Part shown: positions 44,355 through 53,194 of the stretch, piece after piece
Position numbering within the stretch: position 1 is the stretch's first letter
How the letters are laid out: every line of letters starts with the position of its first letter
Assembly (NCBI GenBank): GCA_036402075.1
Contig: DASWTP010000017.1
Location: 11,308-75,307 of the forward strand
DNA: 64,000 nt
Direction of reading: 5' to 3'
Source: Chryseosolibacter sp036402075
GTDB taxonomy: Bacteria > Bacteroidota > Bacteroidia > Cytophagales > Cyclobacteriaceae
The notes under the pieces: generated by a model
What the model was told of the DNA's origin: nothing
Databases searched by the model: none
Seen by the model: the letters and a program-made list of their open reading frames with translations, nothing else
Program-made: the position numbers and the translations under genes

Positions 44355-44372
44355 GTTCCACGCTGTTCCACG
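44355..44372 (+). promoter_or_regulatory. Two direct GTTCCACG words upstream of parA
   Basis: GTTCCACG occurs at 44355-44362 and 44365-44372, at a 10-bp period. Each matches one half of a ParB-type parS site (TGTTCCACG). They are direct, not inverted, so they are not a standard parS palindrome. Possible ParB-related control of parAB. Confidence 0.3.
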
Positions 44373-44390
44373 GCCGAAAACATTTTAATC

Positions 44391-44398
44391 TATATTTG
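44391..44398 (+). promoter_or_regulatory. -7 promoter box before parA
   Basis: TATATTTG fits TAnnTTTG, 41 bp before the parA ATG. A terminator-like hairpin starts directly after it. Confidence 0.4.
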
Positions 44399-44399
44399 T

Positions 44400-44433
44400 A
44401 ACCCCTGACTAACACGCAGGGGTTTATTTTTTT
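44400..44433 (+). terminator. Intrinsic terminator between yidC and parA
   Basis: AACCCCTG and CAGGGGTT arms around 9 nt, followed by TTATTTTTTTT. It most simply ends yidC transcription. It ends only 5 bp before the parA start codon and follows a -7-like box, so it could also act as an attenuator for parA. Confidence 0.7.
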
Positions 44434-44438
44434 AACGA

Positions 44439-45212
44439 ATGGGAAAAATCATTGCGATTGCGAATCAAAAAGGTGGAGTAGGAAAAACAACTTCTGCGAT
44501 CAACCTCGCTGCGAGTCTCGCGGTTCTTGAAAAACGAACATTGCTGGTCGATGCGGATCCTCAGGCAAACTCGACTTCGGGCCTTGGACTAAATCCAAAA
44601 GACATCACTCAGGGAATTTATGAGTGCATGGTGGATGGCGTGAATCCGAAAGATGCCGTGGTGAAGAATGAGCTGAAGTATCTGGATATCCTTCCCTCCC
44701 ACATTGACCTGGTGGGTGCCGAAGTGGAGATGGTAAGCATTGAACGAAGGGAGGAAAAAATGCGTGATGCATTGGGTAAGATCAAGAACGAATACGATTA
44801 TATCATCATTGACTGTTCGCCTTCCCTTGGTTTGATTACCATTAACGCGCTTACCGCTGCCGATTCAGTGATCATTCCTGTGCAGTGCGAATATTTCGCT
44901 CTCGAAGGACTTGGTAAACTTCTCAATACAATCAAAATCATTCAAACAAGATTAAATCCCCGGCTCGAAATAGAAGGCATCCTTCTCACGTTATATGATT
45001 CCCGCACCAGTCTCGGCAACCAGGTGGTTGAGGAAGTAAGAACGCACTTCCAAAAGATGACGTTCAACACCATCATTCCAAGAAACGTGAAGTTGAGTGA
45101 GTCGCCAAGCTTTGGGTTGCCTGCTATTGTGCACGATGCAGAAAGTAAGGGCGCGATCAGTTACCTGAATTTAGCGCACGAAGTATTGAATAAAAACGGA
45201 GTAGCGAAATGA
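44439..45212 (+). CDS. parA: Chromosome-partitioning ATPase ParA/Soj
   Basis: A 257-residue deviant-Walker ATPase: KGGVGKTTSAINLAA at the N-terminus, DADPQANSTSGLG, and DYIIIDCSPSLGLITINAL. It lacks an N-terminal DNA-binding extension, so it is the chromosomal Soj type. With ParB it separates replicated origins. Overlaps parB by 4 bp (ATGA). Followed by the DUF5683, dapB and lepB genes, a common Bacteroidota order. Confidence 0.97.
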   Translation: MGKIIAIANQKGGVGKTTSAINLAASLAVLEKRTLLVDADPQANSTSGLGLNPKDITQGIYECMVDGVNPKDAVVKNELKYLDILPSHIDLVGAEVEMVSIERREEKMRDALGKIKNEYDYIIIDCSPSLGLITINALTAADSVIIPVQCEYFALEGLGKLLNTIKIIQTRLNPRLEIEGILLTLYDSRTSLGNQVVEEVRTHFQKMTFNTIIPRNVKLSESPSFGLPAIVHDAESKGAISYLNLAHEVLNKNGVAK

Positions 45213-46129
45213 GTAAGAAAAAAGCACTAGGAAGAGGTCTCAGCGCCTTGCTGAGCGACAATGAGGCCGATGACAAGTTAGAAGTTGACATCCCCGTTTC
45301 CCTTCCGGCTGCAGCCACTGAGGCTAAACCGGCAGCTGGCATAGCTGAAATTCCAATAGGCCAAATCGAGGTTAACCCTTTCCAGCCGCGTACGCATTTC
45401 GATGAAGATGCGCTGCTCGAACTGGCAGAATCTATCCGCGTACACGGCATCATCCAGCCGATCACGGTGCGCAGGCTCGCTCAAAACCAGTATCAGCTCA
45501 TTTCCGGTGAACGAAGGTTCCAGGCATCAAAGCTGGCCGGGTTGGAGCAAATCCCGGCATACATCCGCTCGGCTGACGATCAGCAGATGCTTGAAATGGC
45601 GCTCATCGAAAACATTCAGCGCGAAAACCTCAATGCCATAGAAATTGCCCTGAGCTATCAACGACTCATCACCGAATGCCAGCTCAAGCAGGAAGAACTG
45701 GGTGAGCGCGTTGGTAAAAACCGCGCGACCGTTACAAACTACCTCCGACTGCTTAAACTTCCGCCCGACATCCAAATCGCGGTTCGCGATAACAAAATTT
45801 CGATGGGCCATGCCCGCGCGATCATCAACGTTGAGAACCCCGAGCAACAGCTGTACATCTTTAAGAAAACTGTGAATGATGAACTGTCTGTCCGCAAGGT
45901 AGAAGAGCTTGTGCGCGAAGTAGCAGGCAAGAAACCTGAACCCTCGGCAACACCGGCTTCTGCTCCATCGGCTCCGGCCTCCAAGGAGATTACACAGCTT
46001 CAATCGAGCTTGTCGTCACATTTTGGCACCCGGGTTGTTATAAAAAGCGATGGCAAGCGTGGAGAGATCAAAATTCCATTTTTGTCGGTTGAAGACCTGA
46101 ACAGGATTCTCGACATTCTGAAAATGTGA
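45209..46129 (+). CDS. parB: Chromosome-partitioning protein ParB/Spo0J
   Basis: A 306-residue parS-binding CTPase. It begins with the SKKKALGRGLSALL motif that stimulates ParA. The ParB N-domain has EIPIGQIEVNPFQPR and GERRFQASKLAGLEQIPAYI with the arginine-rich CTP motif; a helix-turn-helix follows (LGERVGKNRATVTNYLRLLKLP). A Pro/Ala-rich linker leads to the C-terminal dimer domain. Coupled to parA. No perfect parS palindrome was found in this window. Confidence 0.97.
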   Translation: MSKKKALGRGLSALLSDNEADDKLEVDIPVSLPAAATEAKPAAGIAEIPIGQIEVNPFQPRTHFDEDALLELAESIRVHGIIQPITVRRLAQNQYQLISGERRFQASKLAGLEQIPAYIRSADDQQMLEMALIENIQRENLNAIEIALSYQRLITECQLKQEELGERVGKNRATVTNYLRLLKLPPDIQIAVRDNKISMGHARAIINVENPEQQLYIFKKTVNDELSVRKVEELVREVAGKKPEPSATPASAPSAPASKEITQLQSSLSSHFGTRVVIKSDGKRGEIKIPFLSVEDLNRILDILKM

Positions 46130-46172
46130 TTCTTTCGCTGTTTGCGGATTAAGCTTTACCTTCGCACCCAGC

Positions 46173-46760
46173 ATGAGAAAACTTGGTTTTATTTGCCTTT
46201 TTGTAATTGGCGCGATCCCGGCTCTATCGCAGGATTCGCTGAAAGTTACCAGCGACACCATTTTTCTTGAGCCTGAAGACACCGTTCTGATCAAGTCATA
46301 CGCGAAGCGATATAATCCGCGAAAGGCCTTGCTTTTTGCGGCTGTTGCTCCCGGCCTGGGCCAGATTTACAACAAAAAATATTGGAAGCTGCCTTTAGTT
46401 TACGGTGGTTTCTATTTGATCGGAGATAACATCAGGCGCTACAACAAAGCGTATGTCGAGTTTAAAAATCACCTGTTCTACAACATCGAGAATCAGCTGA
46501 CCGACACCCAGCTGAATCCCAACATCAACCTCACTACTCCGCAGCTGAGACGGATTGTTGACAAAGCCAGGCGCGAGCGCGATTTGTGGGTAATTTGCAT
46601 GGGCGGTATGTACCTGCTGCAAATTGTGGATGCACACGTTGACGCGCACCTAAAGGAGTTCGATCTCAATCCAAACCTTAAGGTGAGTGTTGAGCCCACG
46701 ATCACAAACGATGCGTGGGTTGGGCGCCAGACAGGGATGGCGCTGACTTTCAGATTTTGA
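46173..46760 (+). CDS. DUF5683 membrane protein
   Basis: A 195-residue protein with signal peptide (about 1-20) and the DUF5683 core KRYNPRKALLFAAVAPGLGQIYNKKYWKLPLVYGGFYL, with small hydrophobic segments that may dip into the membrane. It is regularly found between parB and dapB in Bacteroidota. Function unknown. A near -7 box (TACCTTCG, 46157-46164) lies just before the start. Confidence 0.8.
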   Translation: MRKLGFICLFVIGAIPALSQDSLKVTSDTIFLEPEDTVLIKSYAKRYNPRKALLFAAVAPGLGQIYNKKYWKLPLVYGGFYLIGDNIRRYNKAYVEFKNHLFYNIENQLTDTQLNPNINLTTPQLRRIVDKARRERDLWVICMGGMYLLQIVDAHVDAHLKEFDLNPNLKVSVEPTITNDAWVGRQTGMALTFRF

Positions 46761-46800
46761 CGGGATCACCTACCTTGCGATCCTTTATATACTAGCTCCC

Positions 46801-47508
46801 ATGAAAATTCTACTTGTTGGCTATGGCAAAATGGGCAAGACCATTGAACGGATTGCCCAGGAACGCGGCCACCAAATAACCGGAAGAATCGATGTTGACA
46901 ATCAGCATGAATTTGAGACTGCCACGGCTGACGTTGCCATCGAGTTTTCCCACCCCGATGCAGCATTCGAAAATGTTAAGAAGTCACTGCTGAAAAATAT
47001 CCCGGTTGTTTGCGGCACTACCGGATGGCTGACGAAAAAAGCTGAAATTGAAAGGCTCACGAAAGATACCAATGGAACGTTCTTCTATGCTTCCAACTAC
47101 AGCCTGGGTGTGAACCTGTTCTTCAAACTGAATGAGCACCTTGCGAGGCTGATGAGGAATTTTGATGCGTACGATGTCAGCATGGAAGAGATCCACCACA
47201 CCGAAAAGAAAGACGCCCCCAGTGGCACCGCGATTACGCTTGCGGAAGGTGTTCTTCAAAATCAAACCCGAAAAAGATCCTGGGTGAATGGAGACGCAAA
47301 AGATCAAACGCAGCTTTCTATAAAATCTTTCAGAATTGGGACGGTGCCTGGGACACACACGGTCAAGTACACCTCGCTGATGGACGACATCGAGATTAAG
47401 CACACGGCCCACACGAGGGAAGCATTTGCTCTTGGAGCTGTGATGGTAGCCGAGTGGCTTCCCGGTAAAAAAGGCGTTTTAAATATGGACGATTTTTTGA
47501 AATTCTAG
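46801..47508 (+). CDS. dapB: 4-hydroxy-tetrahydrodipicolinate reductase
   Basis: A 235-residue NAD(P)H-dependent reductase of the lysine/diaminopimelate pathway, of the short Bacteroidota type. N-terminal Rossmann motif VGYGKMGKTIE; SNYSLGVNLFF; catalytic segment EIHHTEKKDAPSGTA with the conserved His pair and Lys. The product is needed for lysine and for peptidoglycan cross-linking. Fourth in the parA-lepB run. Confidence 0.95.
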   Translation: MKILLVGYGKMGKTIERIAQERGHQITGRIDVDNQHEFETATADVAIEFSHPDAAFENVKKSLLKNIPVVCGTTGWLTKKAEIERLTKDTNGTFFYASNYSLGVNLFFKLNEHLARLMRNFDAYDVSMEEIHHTEKKDAPSGTAITLAEGVLQNQTRKRSWVNGDAKDQTQLSIKSFRIGTVPGTHTVKYTSLMDDIEIKHTAHTREAFALGAVMVAEWLPGKKGVLNMDDFLKF

Positions 47509-47628
47509 CCAAAATCCAACGACTTACTGCATAACCCGAAATGAGGATATGGCCGTATCCATGAATTTTCCTTTTATTTGCGGGTCAAAATCTCTGAAAA
47601 TCAATCTACAACTAGTTAATACGCAACG

Positions 47629-48789
47629 ATGAACTGGCAATTTTGGAAAAAGAAAGACACTGAGGAGCAACCGGAAAAACCGAAATCAAAAGCGCGCGAA
47701 TGGTGGGATGCCATTCTTTTCGCTGTGATTGCCGCCACCCTCATCCGCTGGCTCATCATGGAAGCGTATACCATCCCCACACCATCGATGGAAAATTCCT
47801 TGCTCGTTGGTGACTTTTTGTTCGTAAGCAAATTCCATTATGGAACGCGCACAACAACAACGCCCCTGCAAGTTCCGTTGACCCATCAAAAAATCTGGTT
47901 TACTGAAATCCCATCGTATCTCGACTGGATCAAATTGCCTCAATACAGATTGCCAGGAATCAGCCATGTGAAGCGCGAAGATGTTGTCGTGTTCAACGTT
48001 CCTCCGCGCGAGTTGAATGAATACAAGGATTACCCGGTCGATCTCAAGACCAACTACATCAAACGATGCGTTGCAATTCCAGGTGACACATTGCGCATCG
48101 TAGACCGGCAGGTAACCATCAATGGCAAACCGTCACCAAATCCTCCGTTGATGCAATTCAGCTACATCGTGATTGCAAACAACGAGATCAACGAACGCGT
48201 ATTGAACAAGTACAAAATTTACGAAGACGATTACCAGATCGTTGGACGGCCAGGCGATGGCGTTATTTACCAGATGTACATTACGCAGGAACTTGCCGAT
48301 GAACTGAAAAAGCTAAACTTCATTCGTGAGGTGAAGATTGCCACCTACAATGGGCAGGATGGATTCGGTACTCGTACAGAGAAAAACGTAGAATCCAACA
48401 TTTTCCCGGACGCACGTGCTTTCCCATGGAACGGAGACTTCTTTGGACCCTTAGTGATCCCTGCTGAAGGAATGAAGATCCAGATCAACGAGCAAACGCT
48501 TGCCACTTACGGAAGCACCATTCAGCTTTACGATCACAATGAAGATGTGAAAATTGAAAATGGAAAACTCTTTGTCGATGGCAAAGAGGTGACCGAGTAC
48601 ACCTTCAAGCAGAACTACTATTTTATGATGGGTGATAACCGTCACAATTCCCTCGACTCCCGCTACTGGGGATTTGTGCCTGAAGACCATATCGTTGGGA
48701 AGGCATTCTTCATCTGGCTGTCGATCGATAGCAATGCTGATTTCTTTAACAAAATCAGATGGAATCGATTCTTTAAGCTGATCGAATAG
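47629..48789 (+). CDS. lepB: Signal peptidase I
   Basis: A 386-residue type I signal peptidase, longer than most because of an inserted domain at about 160-290, as in other Bacteroidota. Membrane segment at about 27-47; catalytic Ser53 in PTPSMENSLLVGDF and Lys145 in IKRCVAIPGD. The late MGDNRHNSLDSRYWG box is intact. It removes signal peptides from exported proteins at the periplasmic face. Ends the parA-lepB run. Confidence 0.97.
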   Translation: MNWQFWKKKDTEEQPEKPKSKAREWWDAILFAVIAATLIRWLIMEAYTIPTPSMENSLLVGDFLFVSKFHYGTRTTTTPLQVPLTHQKIWFTEIPSYLDWIKLPQYRLPGISHVKREDVVVFNVPPRELNEYKDYPVDLKTNYIKRCVAIPGDTLRIVDRQVTINGKPSPNPPLMQFSYIVIANNEINERVLNKYKIYEDDYQIVGRPGDGVIYQMYITQELADELKKLNFIREVKIATYNGQDGFGTRTEKNVESNIFPDARAFPWNGDFFGPLVIPAEGMKIQINEQTLATYGSTIQLYDHNEDVKIENGKLFVDGKEVTEYTFKQNYYFMMGDNRHNSLDSRYWGFVPEDHIVGKAFFIWLSIDSNADFFNKIRWNRFFKLIE

Positions 48790-48834
48790 CGATGGCGGGC
48801 TCTGGCAATAGCCAGGCCCATCAGCTATTGCTCC

Positions 48835-49497
48835 TCACCAGTTGATCTCCTTCAGACCTTTGCTCTTCAGATATTGATTTGCCTTGCTAAAATGCTTGCA
48901 GCCGAAGAAGCCGCGGTCAGCTGAGAAAGGCGATGGATGGGCCGACATCAGAACATAATGTTTGCTGCGGTCGATGACCTCGCCTTTCTTCTGCGCATAA
49001 GCGCCCCACAGCAGGAAGACGACATTCTCTTTTTCGTCAGAGATTTTTTTAATAACAGCGTCCGTAAAGGTTTCCCAACCTTTGTTCTGATGCGAACCAG
49101 GCGAACCTGCTTTTACGGTAAGCGTTGCATTTAATAACAGCACACCCTGATCAGCCCATCGCCCGAGGTCGCCTGAAGCCGGTAATTCTTTTCCCAAATC
49201 CTGCTTAATTTCTTTAAAGATATTGACCAGTGACGGAGGCATACGAATACCCTCCCGAACTGAAAAGCAAAGCCCGTTTGCCTGCCCCGGGCCGTGATAG
49301 GGATCTTGTCCGATAATTACCACTTTCACATTCTCAAAGTCGCAACAGTCAAACGCCCTGAAGATTTCCTTGCCAGGCGGATAGATGGTGGCAGATTGAT
49401 ACTCCTTTTTGACGAAATCGATAAGTGTAGCGAAATACGGCTTTTCAAACTCGGTTGCTAACCGGTCTTTCCACGTTTGTGCAATTTTAACTTCCAT
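48835..49497 (-). CDS. ung: Uracil-DNA glycosylase
   Basis: A 220-residue family 1 enzyme that removes uracil from DNA. Catalytic Asp65 is in IIGQDPYHGPGQANGLCFSV; LLNATLTV and the DNA-intercalating HPSPFSA loop follow. The start at 49497 (MEVKIAQTWKDRL) is chosen because the 32 in-frame residues upstream are hydrophobic and have no family match. Convergent with lepB; divergent from apaG. Confidence 0.96.
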   Translation of the reverse strand: MEVKIAQTWKDRLATEFEKPYFATLIDFVKKEYQSATIYPPGKEIFRAFDCCDFENVKVVIIGQDPYHGPGQANGLCFSVREGIRMPPSLVNIFKEIKQDLGKELPASGDLGRWADQGVLLLNATLTVKAGSPGSHQNKGWETFTDAVIKKISDEKENVVFLLWGAYAQKKGEVIDRSKHYVLMSAHPSPFSADRGFFGCKHFSKANQYLKSKGLKEINW

Positions 49498-49642
49498 TCT
49501 GGCACACCTTTTAAAGCAAAATATAAATATAGCCGGAAGCGCAGGAAAGCCGCTTTTTAAATGGTTGCTTATTTGCAAGCAGATGGTTTTCAAATAATTG
49601 ATATCTAAAGGAAGTATTCGTGTTGGAATTGTAAAAAATTGA

Positions 49643-49650
49643 TATTTTTG
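49643..49650 (+). promoter_or_regulatory. -7 promoter box abutting the apaG start
   Basis: TATTTTTG fits TAnnTTTG and ends 7 bp before the apaG ATG, with TTG at 49624-49626 as a possible -33 element. Transcription would start at about the start codon, implying a leaderless mRNA. Confidence 0.4.
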
Positions 49651-49657
49651 ATCGTCT

Positions 49658-50044
49658 ATGGTAACGGAAATTACACAGGGTATTAAGGTTAGCGTTGAGA
49701 CGGAATATCAGCCCGCATATTCCAGTCCAAGCCAGTACCACTATGTTTTCACCTACCGGATCACCATCGAAAATCAAAGCGAATACACCATCCAGCTTAT
49801 GCGCAGGCACTGGAACATTCACGATGCAGGATTTACCATGCGTGAAGTTGAAGGTGAGGGCGTGGTTGGTCAGCAACCGGTGCTGGAGCCCGGACAGACA
49901 CATCAGTATGTATCGGGATGTAACCTGAAATCAGGAATTGGAAAGATGGTGGGCACCTACCAGATGGAACGTGTTGTGGATGGCGTGAAGATGCAGGTAA
50001 ATATTCCTGAGTTTACAATGATCGCCCCGATCCGCCTCAACTAA
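49658..50044 (+). CDS. apaG: ApaG-domain protein
   Basis: A 128-residue single-domain ApaG protein, an immunoglobulin-like beta sandwich. Signatures: VFTYRITIENQS, QLMRRHWNIHDA, VEGEGVVGQQPVLEPG and YVSGCNLKSGIGKMVGTYQM. Linked genetically to divalent cation efflux and dinucleotide polyphosphate control in enteric bacteria; the molecular role is unsettled. The next gene starts 4 bp after its stop, so the two are probably one transcript. Confidence 0.93.
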   Translation: MVTEITQGIKVSVETEYQPAYSSPSQYHYVFTYRITIENQSEYTIQLMRRHWNIHDAGFTMREVEGEGVVGQQPVLEPGQTHQYVSGCNLKSGIGKMVGTYQMERVVDGVKMQVNIPEFTMIAPIRLN

Positions 50045-50048
50045 CTAC

Positions 50049-50822
50049 GTGTCGGATAAATTCTTCCAGGCAAAAGCGTACCTCTCCTATTGGCTTGATG
50101 CAGTAGACGAACACTCTTTGCACTCTCCTTTCTTTTTTGATTTTTTCACACGCGTGGTAAAGGCGAACCGCCACGCCACACCGCTGGAGAAGGCGGAAAC
50201 GCTTCGCTCAAAACTGCTTCGGGATAAACGCGTGCTTAACGGACATGATCCCGGCTCTGGGTCATCGGCAAGGCGAGACGTGAGCACGATCGCCAGGAAC
50301 AGCATGAGCCCGACAACATTGTCAACGCTTTATAATTCTGCCATCGATTACTTCAAGGCCGAAAAAGTAATTGAGCTTGGTACTTCGTTCGGCATTAATA
50401 CGCTTTACCTCGCCTCGAAAAAAGAGCGATCAGTAACAACCTTCGAAGGTTCCCCGGAAATTGCAGACATCGCAAAACTGACGTTCGAATTTGCTGGCGC
50501 AAAAAACATCAGACTCGTTGAAGGAAATCTCGATCAAACCTTGAAAGACTATCTCCAGTCAATCCGAAAATTTGACCTGGTGCTGATTGATGCCAACCAC
50601 AGATACGAGCCTACCCTCCGGTACTTTAGCCTGATTTTACCGAAACTCCAGGAAAGCACCATTGTCATCCTCGATGATATCCATTATTCCGCGGAAATGG
50701 AAAAGGCATGGAATGAACTCAAGCGCCATAAGCTTGTGTATGGGTCGGCCGATCTTTTCCGCTGTGGATTCCTTTTTTTTGATCCATCACTGAACAAACA
50801 ACACGTTATCTTACAGTTTTAG
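50049..50822 (+). CDS. SAM-dependent methyltransferase, class I
   Basis: A 257-residue protein with a GTG start 4 bp after apaG. The Rossmann-type core at about 95-235 has VIELGTSFGINTLYLA (SAM loop), VTTFEGSPEIADIA, LVLIDANHRYEPT and IVILDDIHYS, like O-methyltransferases of the Methyltransf_24 type. The first 90 residues are a family-specific helical cap. Substrate unknown. The apaG link appears to be transcriptional only. Confidence 0.82.
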   Translation: MSDKFFQAKAYLSYWLDAVDEHSLHSPFFFDFFTRVVKANRHATPLEKAETLRSKLLRDKRVLNGHDPGSGSSARRDVSTIARNSMSPTTLSTLYNSAIDYFKAEKVIELGTSFGINTLYLASKKERSVTTFEGSPEIADIAKLTFEFAGAKNIRLVEGNLDQTLKDYLQSIRKFDLVLIDANHRYEPTLRYFSLILPKLQESTIVILDDIHYSAEMEKAWNELKRHKLVYGSADLFRCGFLFFDPSLNKQHVILQF

Positions 50823-50894
50823 AGGTTGAATTACAGTAAGATAAGACCTATTTTTGCGTCTTATTGAAGGTATCAAACCTGAGATAAAACCTGA

Positions 50895-51839
50895 ATGGAA
50901 ACGACTAAGCAAGACATGACTGACGCCTCAGAACAATCAACCGTACAGCCTCGCAAAAATAATAAGGCCGCTATCATTATTGCCCTGATGGCGATTATCA
51001 TCATCATTCAAGGGATAAAAATTTATCTGGATACCAAAGAAAAGCAGCAGGTTCGTACAGAGCTAACCACAACCGAGGAGGAGCTTGCGACCACAATGCA
51101 GCGCATGAATGAAATACGCACCGAGCTCGACCAGAAAATTGCCGAGGTTGCAAAGCTGGGTGGCAACGTGGCCGACCTCGAGCGCGCCAAAGCAGAGATT
51201 GAGAATGAACTCAGGAGAAACAAACGCGCCACCGGAAAAGAAATTAAAGCGTTAAAAGACCGCGTGGAAGGTTATGAGCTGCTTCTGAAAACCAAGGACG
51301 AGGAAATTGAAAAACTGAAGACAGTAAACACACAGCTGCTCACAGAGAACAAGTCACTGAAAACGCAGAAAAATCAATTGGGCGACTCCATTAACAGATT
51401 GAGCCAGACCAAGGAAGACCTTTCAGCGAAAGTGGCGATTGCCTCACAACTCAAAGCCGAAAACATTAAGATCCTTGCCGTTAACGACAGGGGAAAAGAA
51501 AGAGAATCGCCATTTAAAAACCGCCAGGTGGGCAAATTAAAAATTGAATTCAACATTGCCGAGAACAACGTTGCGCCAATTGAAGGCAAGAAAATCATGA
51601 TCCGCATTATTGATGAGAACAACCAGGTTCTTTTCGATGTCGCCCGTGGGTCGGGAACGTTCCTGGTTGATGGTAAGGAAGAATTTTACACTGCCTCACA
51701 GGATATTCTGTTCGACAATACCAAACAGAAGCTGACATACCTCTACGATAAGGGCTCTGAATACGCTGCTGGCACTTACAAGCTTGAAGTGTATACTGAT
51801 AATTACTTTATGGGGAGCGGGCAGTTTGTGGTGAAATAG
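50895..51839 (+). CDS. Membrane-anchored coiled-coil protein, unknown function
   Basis: A 314-residue protein. A short N-terminal tail is followed by one membrane segment at about 28-47 (AAIIIALMAIIIIIQGIKI), a coiled coil at about 50-185 rich in Glu/Lys heptads, and a C-terminal beta-rich domain at about 200-314 (ending YTDNYFMGSGQFVV). The topology suggests a cell-envelope scaffold projecting from the inner membrane. I do not recognise a named family and assign no role. Confidence 0.7.
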   Translation: METTKQDMTDASEQSTVQPRKNNKAAIIIALMAIIIIIQGIKIYLDTKEKQQVRTELTTTEEELATTMQRMNEIRTELDQKIAEVAKLGGNVADLERAKAEIENELRRNKRATGKEIKALKDRVEGYELLLKTKDEEIEKLKTVNTQLLTENKSLKTQKNQLGDSINRLSQTKEDLSAKVAIASQLKAENIKILAVNDRGKERESPFKNRQVGKLKIEFNIAENNVAPIEGKKIMIRIIDENNQVLFDVARGSGTFLVDGKEEFYTASQDILFDNTKQKLTYLYDKGSEYAAGTYKLEVYTDNYFMGSGQFVVK

Positions 51840-51850
51840 CCAACAGTTGC

Positions 51851-51900
51851 GAGCTGCGCGCCACGAGCCGACCCTGCTCGAAGCTCGTGGCTCGTAGCTC
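51851..51900. terminator. Large hairpin between convergent genes
   Basis: GAGCT..GCCACGAGCC pairs with GCTCGTGGCTCGTAGCTC around about 14 nt. The arms themselves are stuttered copies of GCTCGTGG/GCTCGTAG. It lies between the coiled-coil gene (+) and the LamG-like gene (-) and probably stops transcription from both sides, though there is no long T-run. Confidence 0.5.
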
Positions 51901-51904
51901 AAAG

Positions 51905-52579
51905 CTAATCTTTAAATCGAAAGGCAGTTGATTCAGATTTCTCCGCGTCACCCCAGATCCTCACGTTATCAATCTTTCCCGAGTCATCAAACGATCCGAA
52001 ACCAATGTAGCCTATGCCAAAAGTCTTGTCAGTGGCTTCCTCGATTAACGTTCCGTCAAAAAAGATCTTGATCGATCCGGATTCAATATTTCGTTCCACT
52101 CTCACCTTGTGCCAAACCTTATCGCCCCACTCCACTCCTTGAGTAGTGAATGAACTGATTTTTGTGCGTGGTGCATTGTTCACGACCATGATCTGGTGCG
52201 CATTGTCGTCCATTTTGGTCGCGATGTGTGAATAGTAGAAGTGAGATGGATCCTGAAACCCGAAGATGACGCACATGTCGCGGTGGCCATATTCTTTTCC
52301 GGTCTGCAGCAGGTCGGCCTCGAGCACAAAGTTTCCGAACGTCATATCGCTGATGAGCCCGATCGTATGAGGCGATCGAAACGGGGGCTGATAGTCACTG
52401 ATGCCTGTAAATTCCAACGCTTTACCCGACTTTCCTTCGGTTAAAATCCATTTTTCGGGCTGTGTGAACCGAAATCTGGCAAACACATCCTTTTTCTCAA
52501 AATCCTGCTTATACACAGGTTTATCAAAACCAAAAGCGCACAGCAAAAGCAAGAAGGATAGGCTGGAAAATGTCTTCAT
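51905..52579 (-). CDS. Secreted LamG/concanavalin-like domain protein
   Basis: A 224-residue protein with a signal peptide (about 1-18) and one beta-sandwich domain related to laminin-G/DUF1080-type folds: FVLEADLLQTGKEYGHRDMCVIFGFQDPSHFYYSHIA, VWHKVRVERNIESGSIKIFFDGTLIEEATD and IGYIGFGSFDDSGKIDNVRIWG. Such domains bind or act on carbohydrates. No catalytic residues can be named with confidence. It stands alone, convergent with the coiled-coil gene. Confidence 0.75.
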   Translation of the reverse strand: MKTFSSLSFLLLLCAFGFDKPVYKQDFEKKDVFARFRFTQPEKWILTEGKSGKALEFTGISDYQPPFRSPHTIGLISDMTFGNFVLEADLLQTGKEYGHRDMCVIFGFQDPSHFYYSHIATKMDDNAHQIMVVNNAPRTKISSFTTQGVEWGDKVWHKVRVERNIESGSIKIFFDGTLIEEATDKTFGIGYIGFGSFDDSGKIDNVRIWGDAEKSESTAFRFKD

Positions 52580-52813
52580 GGTCGTTAATTTAGTAGAAAG
52601 CTATGGCTTTTGGCCTTGGACCCGCCAAAATTGAGATTTTTCATGTTTTGCACACGGCTGAGCGGCCAACTGTAACCTGGTCCCGGCACCCCGGCCCCTC
52701 AGCATCCAGGCACCCCGGTCTTCCTGGCATCCCAATTCGTACTTTTTTTCTGACTCCGTTTCTCATTTTACCCATTTTTCCTACCTTTGCAGGCTCAAAA
52801 CTTAAAAACAATT
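52580..52813. other. Upstream region of the rpsF operon with GC-rich repeat
   Basis: Contains an exact direct repeat GGCACCCCGG (52685-52694 and 52709-52718, 24-bp period) in a GC-rich block, and the -7 box TACCTTTG at 52782-52789. The block resembles a GC-rich stretch downstream of rplI near 53985-54021, inverted (shared TTCCTGGC). Short frames crossing it are not gene-like. Confidence 0.4.
52782..52789 (+). promoter_or_regulatory. -7 promoter box of the rpsF-rpsR-rplI operon
   Basis: TACCTTTG matches TAnnTTTG, 24 bp before the rpsF ATG; the same 8-mer precedes the SRP RNA and pyrG. Confidence 0.55.
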
Positions 52814-53194
52814 ATGAACAATTACGAGACGGTATTCATTCTAAATCCCGTTTTGTCTGAAGACCAGGCAAAGGATACTGTCGAGAAGTTCGTGAAAGTG
52901 TTGAAGAAAGCTAATGCCACTATCGTTAACAACGAGCAGTGGGGCTTGAAGCGGATGGCTTACCCCATCAACAAAAAGTCAACAGGCTTCTACAACCTGA
53001 TCGAGTTCACGGCAGAACCTACAGTGATCAACACGCTTGAGACTGAGTACAGACGAGACGAATCGGTAATGCGCTTTCTGACCACGGTGCTTGATAAGCA
53101 TGCTGTGGTATACAACGAAAGAAGACGCAAAGGCGAATTCAAAAACAAAGAAAAAAGACAAGTAAGAAAAACTGAGGAGGAGTCTGCACGATGA
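52814..53194 (+). CDS. rpsF: 30S ribosomal protein S6
   Basis: A 126-residue S6, starting MNNYETVFILNPVLSE. The core RNA-binding fold is residues 1-95 (WGLKRMAYPINKKSTGFYNLIEF); the Lys/Arg/Glu tail is typical. The start at 52814 follows the family; nine upstream in-frame residues have no match. Binds 16S rRNA with S18. Its stop overlaps the rpsR start by 4 bp. Confidence 0.97.
   Translation: MNNYETVFILNPVLSEDQAKDTVEKFVKVLKKANATIVNNEQWGLKRMAYPINKKSTGFYNLIEFTAEPTVINTLETEYRRDESVMRFLTTVLDKHAVVYNERRRKGEFKNKEKRQVRKTEEESAR

Noticed and set aside
44355..44380. A parS site
   Set aside because: Only direct half sites are present; no inverted TGTTYCACGTGRAACA was found here or elsewhere in the window.
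49498..49593. 32-residue N-terminal extension of Ung
   Set aside because: Hydrophobic, Cys-rich and without family match; Ung starts at MEVKIAQTW.
52603..52860. 85-codon frame across the rpsF upstream region
   Set aside because: Made of the GC-rich repeat block and overlaps the rpsF start out of frame.
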